In this document: positions 1-8,711 of the stretch, piece by piece
Numbering within the stretch: position 1 is the first letter of the stretch
Layout of the letters: each line of letters starts with the position of its first letter
The notes under the pieces: model-generated
Told to the model about the DNA's origin: nothing
What the model saw: the letters and a program-made list of their open reading frames with translations, nothing else
Database searches by the model: none
Program-made: the position numbers and the translations under genes
Source: Alphaproteobacteria bacterium
GTDB taxonomy: Bacteria > Planctomycetota > Phycisphaerae > UBA1845
Assembly (NCBI GenBank): GCA_028285105.1
Contig: JANQQE010000024.1
Span: forward strand, 124,001-188,000
Direction of reading: 5' to 3'
Length of the DNA stretch: 64,000 nt

Positions 1-1115
1 GCATGACTGTCCAATCGCACGCCCAAACCGCTGACCGCATTAAAGCGCTCGATCGTTCCAGCGCACGGGCGGAAGTTGTGATCCGGGTCTTCAGCGTTGA
101 TGCGGCATTCGATCGACGCACCGTTTCGCTTCAACTCGCGCTGGGTAAACGGTAACGCCTCACCCGCAGCGATATGAATCATCTGCTTGATCAAGTCGAT
201 TCCCGTGATCATTTCCGTCACCGGATGCTCAACTTGAATTCGGGTATTTACCTCGATGAAGTACGGCTTGCCCTTCTGATCAACGACAAACTCAACCGTG
301 GCTGCGTTGTAATAACCAGCCGACTTGCACAAGCGAACCGCAGCTTTGCACATTTCATCACGGGTTCGGTTCTCGATACCGGGTGACGGCGATTCTTCGA
401 TCAGTTTTTGATAACGACGCTGCACCGTGCAATCGCGCTCGAAAAGATGAACCGCATGGCCCTTCTGATCGGCGAGAATCTGCACCTCGACGTGACGCGG
501 GTTCTCGATGAACTTCTCAAGGTATACGCCCGCATCCTTGAATGCCGTCAATGCTTCCTGTCGCGACATGGTCAGGGCTTTTTTCAAGTCGCTTTCGGAG
601 TCGGCGACCCGAAGCCCGCGACCGCCACCGCCTGCGAGCGCCTTGACCATCACCGGGTATCCGATCTTCGCCGCGACCTTGAGCGCTTCTTTGTCGTCTT
701 CAACCACACCGTCGCTGCCCGGAACGGTTTGCACACGGGCTTTTTTCGCTACTGTGCGCGCGGCGGCTTTGTCGCCCAGGAGACGTATCGATTCGGACGA
801 CGGGCCAATAAACTGGATGTTCGACTCGCGACACATGTCGGCGAATTGAGCGTTCTCGGCAAGGAAGCCATAACCGGGGTGAATCGCATCCGCTCCTACC
901 ATTTCAGCGGCTGCCACGATGCGATCGCCTTTGAGATAGCTTTCACCGGCAGGTGCAGGACCAATGCAGATCGCGCGCGAGGCCAGATCCAAGTATTGCG
1001 ATCCTTTGTCTTCTTCCGAATACACGCAAGCGGTGTCGATCCCCATCTCGCGACAGGTTCGCATGATTCGAAGGGCGATTTCACCTCGGTTGGCTACGAG
1101 AATACGTTTGAACAT
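1..1115 (-). CDS. accC: Biotin carboxylase subunit of acetyl-CoA carboxylase (3' end off the window)
   Basis: Catalyses ATP-dependent carboxylation of biotin on BCCP, the first half-reaction of acetyl-CoA carboxylase in fatty acid synthesis. The visible 371 residues start with the family N-terminus [16 protein letters not shown] and continue through the ATP-grasp domain: the glycine-rich loop [17 protein letters not shown], and the catalytic stretch [16 protein letters not shown]. The C-terminal domain is cut by the window edge, so the gene is partial, not broken. It lies 125 bases after accB in the same direction, the usual accB-accC order, so both subunits are probably co-transcribed. Family identity is very secure. 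Confidence 0.97.
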   Translation of the reverse strand, partial: MFKRILVANRGEIALRIMRTCREMGIDTACVYSEEDKGSQYLDLASRAICIGPAPAGESYLKGDRIVAAAEMVGADAIHPGYGFLAENAQFADMCRESNIQFIGPSSESIRLLGDKAAARTVAKKARVQTVPGSDGVVEDDKEALKVAAKIGYPVMVKALAGGGGRGLRVADSESDLKKALTMSRQEALTAFKDAGVYLEKFIENPRHVEVQILADQKGHAVHLFERDCTVQRRYQKLIEESPSPGIENRTRDEMCKAAVRLCKSAGYYNAATVEFVVDQKGKPYFIEVNTRIQVEHPVTEMITGIDLIKQMIHIAAGEALPFTQRELKRNGASIECRINAEDPDHNFRPCAGTIERFNAVSGLGVRLDSH

Positions 1116-1240
1116 CGGATATGAACTCCACGGTTCAGCCGGGGGAAACAGGCCTCCGCCACAACTGCCGGGGTAATCGGTCTAGGTACAATTGAACCGG
1201 AAGCAAACACTCCCACAAGCAGGTCCGCACCAACGGCGAA

Positions 1241-1747
1241 CTAGTCAGGCTTCACCATGAACATCGGTTGACCGAACTCGACCGGATCTTCGTTGTTGAC
1301 TAGGATTTCGACAATCGTTCCGCTGACGTCGGCTTGGATCTCATTGAAGACCTTCATGGCTTCAATGATGCAAACCACCGTCGTCGGAGTGACCCGCGAC
1401 CCGACGGACACAAACGGCGGCGTGCTCGGATCGGAAGCAAGATAAAGCGTACCCACCATCGGCGACTTGATCGCATTCAGATTGTCAGCCGGAGCGGAAG
1501 CAGGTATTGCGGCTGGTGGTGCAGCTTCCACCGGCGCAGGCGGTGGCGGTGCGCTCGCCGGAGCGGGCAACATCACGGGACCGGCAGGCCCTGTCCCGGA
1601 AACGACCGGATGCGACTCCGGACCCGGGCGCGTCAACCGAATTTCTTCTTCGCCGTCGCGGAGGTTAATTTCCGTCAGGTCGAATTCGGACATCATCTCT
1701 ACCAAGCTGCGTATTTTGTCTGGATCAACCACGAAGAGCATCTCCAT
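1241..1747 (-). CDS. accB: Biotin carboxyl carrier protein of acetyl-CoA carboxylase
   Basis: Carries the biotin that shuttles CO2 between biotin carboxylase and the carboxyltransferase. The 168-residue protein has the standard plan: an N-terminal helix-rich segment (about 1-40), a flexible Ala/Pro linker (about 55-88) and a C-terminal biotinyl domain with the motif EAMKVFNEI, the biotinylated lysine being K132. The linker of repeated Pro-Ala is typical. Start ATG at 1747 is followed by a second in-frame ATG two codons later (1741); neither has a strong ribosome site. It sits between an M24 peptidase and accC, all leftward, an arrangement common in bacteria where pepP/pepQ-accB-accC are linked. 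Confidence 0.96.
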   Translation of the reverse strand: MEMLFVVDPDKIRSLVEMMSEFDLTEINLRDGEEEIRLTRPGPESHPVVSGTGPAGPVMLPAPASAPPPPAPVEAAPPAAIPASAPADNLNAIKSPMVGTLYLASDPSTPPFVSVGSRVTPTTVVCIIEAMKVFNEIQADVSGTIVEILVNNEDPVEFGQPMFMVKPD

Positions 1748-1852
1748 TATTGTTTGAACAAGATCGTTTGAGCAATTGTACGTCGCGCCCGCTGCCCATC
1801 ATTTTATCCGCAATGCATGATCACGCTGCAGTCGATGTTAGAGTGTAGCACC

Positions 1853-2965
1853 CTAGCCGGCCACTTCGATCACCGCCGACTTAAGCGACTTCGGCAAATG
1901 TGACATCAGTTGGCACGTACGACCCATCACGCGAACATCGTCTTCAATGCGAACACCACCAGCACCGGGTAAGTAGATGCCCGGTTCGACGGTCACAACC
2001 ATTCCGGCTTTCAGTTTCTGATCGCTGCGCCAACTCAGTGAAGGCGACTCATGAACATCGAGTCCAAGTCCATGACCGAGGCCATGCGTAAATCGTTCGC
2101 CGTAACCGCAATCGGCAATGTGTTGTCTTGCGATATCATCGACATCGCACATGCGAACACCGGCTTTGATGGCCGCGATCGCCTTCTTCTGCGACGCCAA
2201 AACAGCCTCATAAATCGCCTTGAATTTCGCCGGGATGCTACCGACGAACACTGTACGGGTCAAGTCGCTGCGATACCCTTCGACAGTCGCGCCCCAGTCA
2301 AAAAGGATCATACAACCGCTCTTAACGCGTCTCTTTCCCGGTACCGCGTGGGGCAATGCGGCATTGGCGTCAATCGCAACAATCGAACCGAACGCAGGTT
2401 CCGTCGATCCGCGACGCTTCATTTCGTATTCCAACCGGGCGGCCAACTCCAGTTCGGTCTGACCGATGCGAATGGTCTTGAGCATCGCGCGATAAGCGCT
2501 TTCAGCCACCCGTATTGCAGCATCCATCTTCTTGAGTTCGGAAGCACTCTTGCACTCCCTCAAACCTGCAATCGTTGGCGGCGCATCGGTCAACTCGATG
2601 TCTCTCAAGCCCTTCCGCAGTGTATTTCTCGTCGCGACCGAAACATGCTGTGGTTGAATGGCGAGTCGTTTGCAGCGCAAGCCCTGGATCGTATCGACCA
2701 ATTCAGCCGTCAATTCGCCCTTGCGAAATCGCACATTCGCCCAGGCAACTTCTTTCTTTGCAGCCGCCTCAAAACGACCGTCCGTGACGACAGTCACCGC
2801 TCGAGCCGTGACCAATATCGCAGAATCCTCACCGGTGAAACCCGTCAAATAAAAATAGTCGGCTGGATGAGCGACCAACGTCGCCGTAATCGACTGCTTT
2901 CGCATCGCCTGACGAACCGCGTCCAAACGGATTTGAAATTGTCTGGTTGGCTGAGTGCGCCTCAT
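1853..2965 (-). CDS. M24 family metallopeptidase (Xaa-Pro aminopeptidase/dipeptidase type)
   Basis: Pita-bread-fold peptidase that removes or splits Xaa-Pro at peptide N-termini in the cytoplasm. An N-terminal creatinase-like domain (about 1-130) is followed by the catalytic domain holding the five dimetal ligands in the expected order: D223 in FDWG, D234 in SDLTRT, H298 in HGLGHGLGL, E327 in VEPGIYLPG and E341 in RIEDD. I chose the ATG at 2965 (370 residues); the frame stays open upstream to 3070 but that extension is basic and unlike the family. Upstream of accBC in the same direction, so probably one operon. Whether it prefers tripeptides (PepP) or dipeptides (PepQ) cannot be told. Confidence 0.9.
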   Translation of the reverse strand: MRRTQPTRQFQIRLDAVRQAMRKQSITATLVAHPADYFYLTGFTGEDSAILVTARAVTVVTDGRFEAAAKKEVAWANVRFRKGELTAELVDTIQGLRCKRLAIQPQHVSVATRNTLRKGLRDIELTDAPPTIAGLRECKSASELKKMDAAIRVAESAYRAMLKTIRIGQTELELAARLEYEMKRRGSTEPAFGSIVAIDANAALPHAVPGKRRVKSGCMILFDWGATVEGYRSDLTRTVFVGSIPAKFKAIYEAVLASQKKAIAAIKAGVRMCDVDDIARQHIADCGYGERFTHGLGHGLGLDVHESPSLSWRSDQKLKAGMVVTVEPGIYLPGAGGVRIEDDVRVMGRTCQLMSHLPKSLKSAVIEVAG

Positions 2966-3117
2966 GTGTTGATTCTTTGCGAGTTGGTGCTTCCTTGTGG
3001 ATCTACGCGAACTGTCGATGGGTTGGTTTTGAATTTGCGCATGAACGAAACGCGGTGAGTCGCCAGACAATCGGTTTCGTTATTCAATAAATTCGGTTAT
3101 TCAATCGATCCGGTTGT

Positions 3118-3939
3118 TTAGCGCTTCTTGGCCTTCTTCTTTGCCTTGGTCTTGGTCTTCTTCTTGGGTTTGGCTTTCGCAGACTTGGTTTTAACCGACT
3201 TGGTTTTGGTCTTGGCCGTCTTTTTCTTGGCTGTGGATTTTTTGGCCGCAGCTTTCTTTTTCACCGTCTTCTTTGCCGTTTTGGCCTTGGCGGTTTTTTT
3301 TGTCGATTTTTTCTTGGCGACTTTCTTCTTCGTGGCCTTGGCCGCTTTCTTTGTGCTGGCCTTCTTGGTCGCTTTTGATTTTGCGGTTTTCTTGGTGGCT
3401 TTCTTATCTTTTTCAGCCGCCTCTTTTTTCTTCAGCGACTTTTTGCGACCGACTCGGGTCACGCCCTCGACATCTGTACCTGAGGACTTCTTCTTGGCTT
3501 TCTTTGCGGCTTGCTCTTCAGCCTTCTTTTCTTTGGCTTCCTGAGCAGCTCGTTGTTTTTCAGCATCGGCGCGTTGCTTGCGGGCGAGCGGCGGGGCTTT
3601 GGGCTCGTCGTCTACCTTGAGCAACTCCAGACCATAATAATAGCCGTCAGCCTGAAGGCGCTCGAGTTGCGCTTCCGAGTCGGCTTTCTCGATCGACTTA
3701 AAGAGTGTCAGTGTATAACCATCAGAGGCAAATCCGCACACCTTCCATTCAAATGGAATGACTTCCTTTTGACCGGGTGCTCGCCGCCCGGTTGTGGGCT
3801 GCCCCGGCTTTCCTGGCGTTCCTGGCGTTCCTGGCTTCCCAGGCGCTTCCGGTTTGGTTGCAGCGCTTGAAGAATCCTCTTCTTTGACAGCAACGTCACC
3901 GCTTTTGGAATCCGTTGGATTTGATTTCTTCTTGGCCAT
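3118..3939 (-). CDS. Lys/Ala-rich protein with histone H1-like C-terminal tail
   Basis: A 273-residue protein with three parts: a low-complexity acidic/Pro-Gly N-terminus (short PGxPGxPG run), a compact conserved-looking segment at about residues 70-125 containing IPFEWKVCGFASDGYTL and YYYGLELLKV, and a long C-terminal tail (from about 135) made almost only of Lys, Ala, Thr and Ser in KKATKK-type repeats. Tails of this kind occur in eukaryotic histone H1 and bacterial nucleoid proteins such as AlgP and Hc1; DNA or RNA binding is therefore an inference from composition. Start taken at ATG 3939 (MAKKKS); the frame extends 17 codons further. Strong base skew from lysine codons. No enzyme motif seen. 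Confidence 0.7.
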   Translation of the reverse strand: MAKKKSNPTDSKSGDVAVKEEDSSSAATKPEAPGKPGTPGTPGKPGQPTTGRRAPGQKEVIPFEWKVCGFASDGYTLTLFKSIEKADSEAQLERLQADGYYYGLELLKVDDEPKAPPLARKQRADAEKQRAAQEAKEKKAEEQAAKKAKKKSSGTDVEGVTRVGRKKSLKKKEAAEKDKKATKKTAKSKATKKASTKKAAKATKKKVAKKKSTKKTAKAKTAKKTVKKKAAAKKSTAKKKTAKTKTKSVKTKSAKAKPKKKTKTKAKKKAKKR

Positions 3940-4287
3940 TAACGTGGCATCCTCAACAATTGAAACGGAAAGCCGTCGCTCGAATTTCAACCGACGAATG
4001 CGGTCTTCTTACCGCTCAACTGAAAAACTGTGAATACTGTGAATGCAATGCGCCTGTCATGGATGTAGATCGCGCTATCTCAAGGACCAGCAAAACTGCC
4101 TGACCGCCGCAAGGCATTTCGTAATCCATGCGCAAAATATATCGTAAACGCCTGCTAAACTTATGTCAAAACCGTGCTTACGAGCCGACTCGAAGTCCCG
4201 TTTCATCCTGCAAATGCCTGCTCAAATCGATCCCTCGCGTACCAGCATTCACTCGCCGTCATTGCGCGATTGGGATACCATGAGCCC
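3940..4287. other. Divergent intergenic region
   Basis: About 350 bases between the leftward H1-like gene and the rightward DUF2723 gene. It must hold the promoters of both. Several short open frames exist but none has a ribosome site or protein-like composition; I see no hairpin or repeat that I would defend. Confidence 0.5.
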
Positions 4288-6399
4288 ATGGCGCATGAAT
4301 CGAAAACGAGTCCTCGATTTCAAACGGATTCAATCGACAACCCTCGCGAACAAGTGAAAGATGGGCGGCTAATTGAATTCGTATGGTCAGCCAGCATCGG
4401 CCTGGTCGCCCTGGCGCTGTTCGTCATCACACTCGCCCCGACCGTCACATCCGAAGACAGTGGCGAACTCATCGCTGCCGCCTGGCACTTTGGCGTGCCC
4501 CACCCACCCGGTTATCCACTCTGGACTGCCCTGTGCGGCACATTCGTTCACATCTTTGCCGTGGGTTCAATTGCATGGCGTGCGAATCTGTTTTCTGCCG
4601 TTTGCTCTGCCGGCGCGGCGACGCTCTTTTTTCTGGCACTACGTCAAATCGGGCTTGCTCGATTCATCGCAGGAAGCGCCGCATTGGTCTGGATATGGTC
4701 AGAAACGTCATGGATGCAGAGCGTCTTCACCGAAGTCTACGCGCTCAATTCGCTTGTGACGGCTGGCATCGTTTACTGCGCAATGCGATGGCATGCAACG
4801 GGCAGCACCCGCCCACTGCTCATCGCATCGCTGCTGGCCGGTCTGGGCATGTCCAACCATCACTCGATCGGATTCGCCTGCCTCGCACTCGTGATCTGGA
4901 TTCTGTCGCGACAACCGTCACTGCTCCTTCGCCGGAAGTTGATCGCTCAGTCGTTGGCCCTGCTGTTCGTTGGACTGTTGCCATACGCATATCTGCCAGT
5001 CCGAGCAGCCGCCAACCCGGCTATGAACTGGGGCGATCCGTCAACCTTTGAAACCTTCCTCAATCACGTCACACGAAAGCAGTACGGCGCGATCGGCCCC
5101 ATCAAAACCCCCGAACCGCGTTCGCTCCAACGCTTCGCCGAACAATCGTGGTACATGGTCGAAACCCTCGCCGAAGACTTAACACCGTGGATTCTCGTCG
5201 CATCAACTATCGGTATGATGGTGATGATCCGTCGAGCGAAGGCGATGTTGTGGCTGGTCTTGCTCTGGGTGACGTGTACCGGTTTTCTATTTGTCTTTCT
5301 CGCCAACTTCGATCTGGATCGGACGGCTCGATGGGCGCTACAGGTGTTTTTCATCCCCGTGTCGTTGGGGCTCGCGATCGCTTACGGTCATTTGCTGCAA
5401 GCGATATTCGATGCCATTAAGAAAGTTGCCGGATCCAAAACTGCGGTCACAGTCGCGTCGACAATCATCGCTCTGGTCGCGCCCGGGGTACTCGTCGCTT
5501 CGCACTTCGACACATGCAACTACTCCAAGTATTGGTACGCCGAAGACCACGCCGAGAACATGCTGGCATGCATGATGGACAACGCGATCGTTTTCCCGTC
5601 GGGCGATCATTCAACGTTTCCGCTTGTGTACAAGGTACTCGTCGAAGGCAAACGCCCGGACGTCACCATCGCCGACATGTACGGCTACGTTCAGCCGAAC
5701 CTCGTCAAAGACCAACCGGAAGACTCGCCCGACGCCCCGGCAGTGTGGCTGATCAAAACCGCAAGACGCCCGGTCTACTTCGCAACCAAGACCGCCCCAC
5801 CTGTCCCCAACGCCATGTTCGTAACGGCTGGTATACTGTACCACCTGCTACCAGAGGGAATGCCATTCGATGGCACCGACCTGATCGACAAGTGCAAGTA
5901 CCGAAACGAAGAAACGCCAACGGCCTGCGATTTTGGCTCGACGCACATCAGGTACGATTACGAATTCTTCGCCGGCTTAAACCAGCTCGAATTCGGAAAC
6001 ACCGAAGCAGCCCTGCGACACTTCAAGCAAGCCTCCCAATTCTGCAATGGCATCAAGGAGGGTTTTAACAACCTCGGCAGCACACTGGCAGAACACCGCC
6101 ACCCCAAAGAAGCTCTGGCCTACTTCAAAGAAGCCGCCAACCTCGACCACCGCTACATCACCCCAAGAAGAAACCTCTACCGCCTGTACAAGAATCAGCG
6201 TGATTGGCCCAACGCTCGAAAACAACTCGAAGAAATTTTGAATGCGGAACCAACCGACTGGCGCGCCAACCGAGACCTCGGTAACCTCCTCGCCGATCAA
6301 TTCAATGACCAACCAACTGCGATCCGTTTTTGGAAGCAATCGATGGAAGCCAACCCGAACCAACCGCACGTTAGGAACCGACTCGCCGAAGTTCCTTAG
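4288..6399 (+). CDS. DUF2723 family membrane protein (GT-C glycosyltransferase-like) with C-terminal TPR repeats
   Basis: A 703-residue integral membrane protein. After the first membrane helix (about 30-50) comes the DUF2723 signature TSEDSGELIAAA...GVPHPPGYPLW, an acidic loop that in the GT-C superfamily (PMT-like mannosyltransferases) lies at the catalytic face. About ten further hydrophobic segments follow to roughly residue 440, then a soluble region and TPR-like helical repeats at about 555-700 (FNNLGSTLAEHRHPKEALAYF). Probably transfers a sugar from a lipid carrier on the outer face of the membrane; substrate unknown. Start chosen at ATG 4288 because the upstream 38 codons lack family character. 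Stands alone, with its own promoter presumably in the preceding gap. Confidence 0.85.
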   Translation: MAHESKTSPRFQTDSIDNPREQVKDGRLIEFVWSASIGLVALALFVITLAPTVTSEDSGELIAAAWHFGVPHPPGYPLWTALCGTFVHIFAVGSIAWRANLFSAVCSAGAATLFFLALRQIGLARFIAGSAALVWIWSETSWMQSVFTEVYALNSLVTAGIVYCAMRWHATGSTRPLLIASLLAGLGMSNHHSIGFACLALVIWILSRQPSLLLRRKLIAQSLALLFVGLLPYAYLPVRAAANPAMNWGDPSTFETFLNHVTRKQYGAIGPIKTPEPRSLQRFAEQSWYMVETLAEDLTPWILVASTIGMMVMIRRAKAMLWLVLLWVTCTGFLFVFLANFDLDRTARWALQVFFIPVSLGLAIAYGHLLQAIFDAIKKVAGSKTAVTVASTIIALVAPGVLVASHFDTCNYSKYWYAEDHAENMLACMMDNAIVFPSGDHSTFPLVYKVLVEGKRPDVTIADMYGYVQPNLVKDQPEDSPDAPAVWLIKTARRPVYFATKTAPPVPNAMFVTAGILYHLLPEGMPFDGTDLIDKCKYRNEETPTACDFGSTHIRYDYEFFAGLNQLEFGNTEAALRHFKQASQFCNGIKEGFNNLGSTLAEHRHPKEALAYFKEAANLDHRYITPRRNLYRLYKNQRDWPNARKQLEEILNAEPTDWRANRDLGNLLADQFNDQPTAIRFWKQSMEANPNQPHVRNRLAEVP

Positions 6400-6740
6400 A
6401 GTCGATTGCAATAATTCTTTCGCAATGGCTTGACTATCAAAATTTGTAGCGCAGAATGCTTGTATTCAATGACCCACCGCAGAAAGGAGGTTTCGTATGT
6501 ATGTAGCAAACCAATCAAATCGTTCGGAGCCTCGCTGCATCGTCGGGCGTTGAGTATTCATCCCTCCCGCCTGATCGATCTTCAAGCAACAGTCTTGGTT
6601 GAAATCGCCTTGAAATAAGGCATTTGCGCAAATCCTGCTCTGTCGTCTGCGGCATGGCTCCCACATCGTTAGCGAAGGATTTAAGTATCAATACTCCGCC
6701 GGTTGCGTTGCGCCCAGCCGACGACTTTCAAGGAGCGTTT
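6400..6740. other. Intergenic region containing one very short reading frame
   Basis: 341 bases between the DUF2723 gene and the RbfA-like gene. It holds one striking Shine-Dalgarno sequence (AAAGGAGGT) followed by a short frame annotated separately. No tRNA, hairpin terminator or longer gene was found. Confidence 0.5.
6483..6553 (+). CDS. Possible 18-codon leader-type peptide with perfect Shine-Dalgarno
   Basis: AAAGGAGGT at 6483-6491 is a full complement of the 16S rRNA tail, five bases before ATG 6497. The frame encodes only MYVANQSNRSEPRCIVGR and stops at 6553. It ends about 190 bases before the rbfA-like start. It might be a translated leader, a small protein, or a relic of a longer gene; no attenuation hairpin is evident and the peptide has no run of one amino acid. 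Low confidence that it is functional. Confidence 0.25.
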
Positions 6741-7187
6741 ATGCCATCGAGCAAACGTGATGCAGAGAAGTTGCGCGCATTTTGCGCAGACGTATTCGAA
6801 GACGACGGCGTCAACCCAAGCGAAGACAAACGCATCGACGCCCGACAAAATAACAAATGCGATCGCAAGCTGGATCAACTGTGTAGACAGGTTGAACAAA
6901 ACTTGCAGCTCGTATTTCCGGGTGCAAACGTCCCGGGCGATGCTCGCATTGCGGGCGTCGAACCGGCTCCCAATGCGGGACGCATGCGCGTGACGGTATC
7001 GGTGTGCGTCGGCTGCGATCTGGCGCAGGTCAGCGATGCACTCGACCGCTGCAAGGGCTACCTGCGTACTGAAGTTGCACAGGCCATCTCCCGTCGCCGC
7101 GCCCCCGAACTCGTGTTCACCGTTGTGACCGACAGCCCGAATCCGACTCCGGAATCCAATGACCAAGAGGAATCAGATCATGCCTGA
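6741..7187 (+). CDS. RbfA-like ribosome-binding factor family protein
   Basis: A 148-residue protein with the RbfA (KH-like) plan: basic N-terminal region with RKLDQLCRQVE, then the core DARIAGVEPAPNAGRMRVTVSV, a helix with GYLRTEVAQAIS and the last strand RRAPELVFTVV, which matches the RbfA hallmark 'LR..la..l..r..P.l.F'. Classical RbfA helps mature the 16S rRNA 5' end on the 30S subunit. Start ATG 6741 has an ideal site (AAGGAG, six bases before). It overlaps the RtcB gene by eight bases, so the two are translationally coupled, suggesting a role linked to RNA repair rather than, or besides, normal ribosome assembly. It may be a paralogue of a housekeeping RbfA elsewhere. Confidence 0.8.
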   Translation: MPSSKRDAEKLRAFCADVFEDDGVNPSEDKRIDARQNNKCDRKLDQLCRQVEQNLQLVFPGANVPGDARIAGVEPAPNAGRMRVTVSVCVGCDLAQVSDALDRCKGYLRTEVAQAISRRRAPELVFTVVTDSPNPTPESNDQEESDHA

Positions 7188-8316
7188 TCCAGTGACGCCC
7201 AAAATGTGGCTGGCCAATCAACCCGAGCCAGCCGTCCGACAAACCATTGATCGATTGTGCCGCGCACCTGATGTCACTCACGTCGCCGTCATGCCAGATC
7301 TTCATCTGGCGGCTGGCGTCAGCAACGGCGTGGCCGTCGCGACTGAACGACTCATTTATCCGGCCGCTGTTGGAGGTGACATTGGTTGCGGGTACTCTGC
7401 CGTCGCATTCGCAGGTGACGCCAGCCCGTTGCAGCGCCGACAAGCGGCTGAGCATGTGCTGAAAGAATTACCGAAAGCAATACCGGTCATCCGCCATTCG
7501 AGACGAAACGGATTGCCAAATCTTGAAGGCGAATTGAATGCAGCGCTTCTGTCTGCCCCGGAACTCATCGCCAAAGCGCTGAGCGTCGGGCGAGAGGAAC
7601 TCGGCACACTCGGACGCGGGAACCACTTTCTCGAATTCCAAGCGGATGAAGAAGGCCGCATGTGGGCCATGGTTCACAGCGGTTCGCGGGCGATGGGTCA
7701 ACACATCACCGCCGCCCATCTCAAAAACGCTGAGAAAGTCGGTGGCGGATTGTCCTGGCTGGATGCTGACACAGATGAAGGCAAGGCATACCTGCAAGAC
7801 GTCGAATGGGCGAGGGCATACGCAGCGGAAAGTCGCCAACGAATGCTCAACCGAGCCGCCGACCTCATCGCAGAAACACTCGGCGTCGAAACCGACATGA
7901 ACACCTGGATCAACACCGATCACAACCACGTCCAACGCGAAGAACACAACGGACGCACATTGTGGGTTCATCGCAAAGGCGCAAACCAGGCGAGCGAAGA
8001 AACCGAAAACATCATCCCCGGTTCGATGGCATCAGCCACCTACCACGTGCAAGGTCGCGGCAACACCAACGCCCTGAATTCAAGCTCGCATGGTGCCGGA
8101 AGACGCCTAAGCCGCGGCGCCGCCCGCGCAATGATCAAACGAAAAGACCTCGACCGCCAACTAGGAGACATCTGGATCAACCCAAGCACTGCAAGCAAAC
8201 TCATTGATGAATCGCCAATGGCCTATAAAGACATTAATACGATCATACGAGCGCAGCGCGAACTCGTTCGCATCGTTCGGAAAATGCAACCGGTACTTTG
8301 CTACAAGGGGGTCTGA
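7180..8316 (+). CDS. rtcB: RtcB family RNA ligase
   Basis: Mn/GTP-dependent ligase that joins RNA 2',3'-cyclic phosphate or 3'-phosphate ends to 5'-OH ends. At 378 residues it is shorter than E. coli RtcB (408). Visible family landmarks: MPDLHLAAG, then GGDIGCG with metal ligands D67 and C70, GRGNHFLEF, VHSGSRAMGQH, HRKGAN, PGSMASATYHV, and NSSSHGAGR whose H304 corresponds to the guanylylated histidine; the C-terminus has YKDINTIIRAQ and PVLCYKG. All catalytic residues appear intact. Start at ATG 7180 (preceded by AAGAGGA) overlaps the end of the RbfA-like gene; an ATG seven codons upstream is also possible. Confidence 0.93.
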   Translation: MPDPVTPKMWLANQPEPAVRQTIDRLCRAPDVTHVAVMPDLHLAAGVSNGVAVATERLIYPAAVGGDIGCGYSAVAFAGDASPLQRRQAAEHVLKELPKAIPVIRHSRRNGLPNLEGELNAALLSAPELIAKALSVGREELGTLGRGNHFLEFQADEEGRMWAMVHSGSRAMGQHITAAHLKNAEKVGGGLSWLDADTDEGKAYLQDVEWARAYAAESRQRMLNRAADLIAETLGVETDMNTWINTDHNHVQREEHNGRTLWVHRKGANQASEETENIIPGSMASATYHVQGRGNTNALNSSSHGAGRRLSRGAARAMIKRKDLDRQLGDIWINPSTASKLIDESPMAYKDINTIIRAQRELVRIVRKMQPVLCYKGV

Positions 8317-8365
8317 TTCGGCAACCATGACAGGTGAGCGAGGACGTGATCGCGAATTAAGAAAA

Positions 8366-8439
8366 TGCGCCTGGCAGGACTCGAACCTGCGACCGTCGGA
8401 TTCGAAATCCGATGCTCTATCCAACTGAGCTACAGACGC
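8366..8439 (-). tRNA. tRNA-Arg (anticodon TCG)
   Basis: Reading the minus strand gives a full cloverleaf: acceptor arms GCGTCTG (8439-8433) and CAGGCGC (8373-8367), D-arm with GCTCAGTTGG, a seven-base anticodon loop TTTCGAA flanked by the TCGGA/TCCGA stem, and the T-arm GCAGGTTCGAGTCCTGC. The anticodon TCG reads CGA/CGN arginine codons. Discriminator A at 8366; the CCA end is not encoded. It lies between convergent rtcB and the PQQ propeller gene. Confidence 0.95.
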
Positions 8440-8711
8440 TTGGTGACTGGCTTGAAGGTTAACGATTATGGCCACGGACGCAACTGGTCGAAACTGCGGT
8501 TTTGGGAAGGACGTGTTGCACAAGTCCTTGGACCAGGGGTCTTAAATTCCAGCCCGCTTCGGTCCGCATTGTTGTCTGAAAATTCAGTAGCCGCGAATCG
8601 AATGCCTCGGAACCAAAGGGTTTGCTTGCCTGATTCATGGCCAATCTGATGATTCGTGGACATCTGACTGCTACGACCGAGAGCCCCTGGGGCATTTATT
8701 CTGGTGGCTGC

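Noticed and set aside
3128-3620. Long hydrophobic rightward frames (Phe/Leu/Val-rich) opposite the H1-like gene
   Set aside because: They are the antisense of lysine/alanine codons (AAG to CTT), a known artefact.
8459-8695. Small leftward frames between tRNA-Arg and the PQQ gene
   Set aside because: No ribosome site; overlapping frames are open together, indicating base bias rather than a gene. Not enough signal for a tRNA-site integration remnant.
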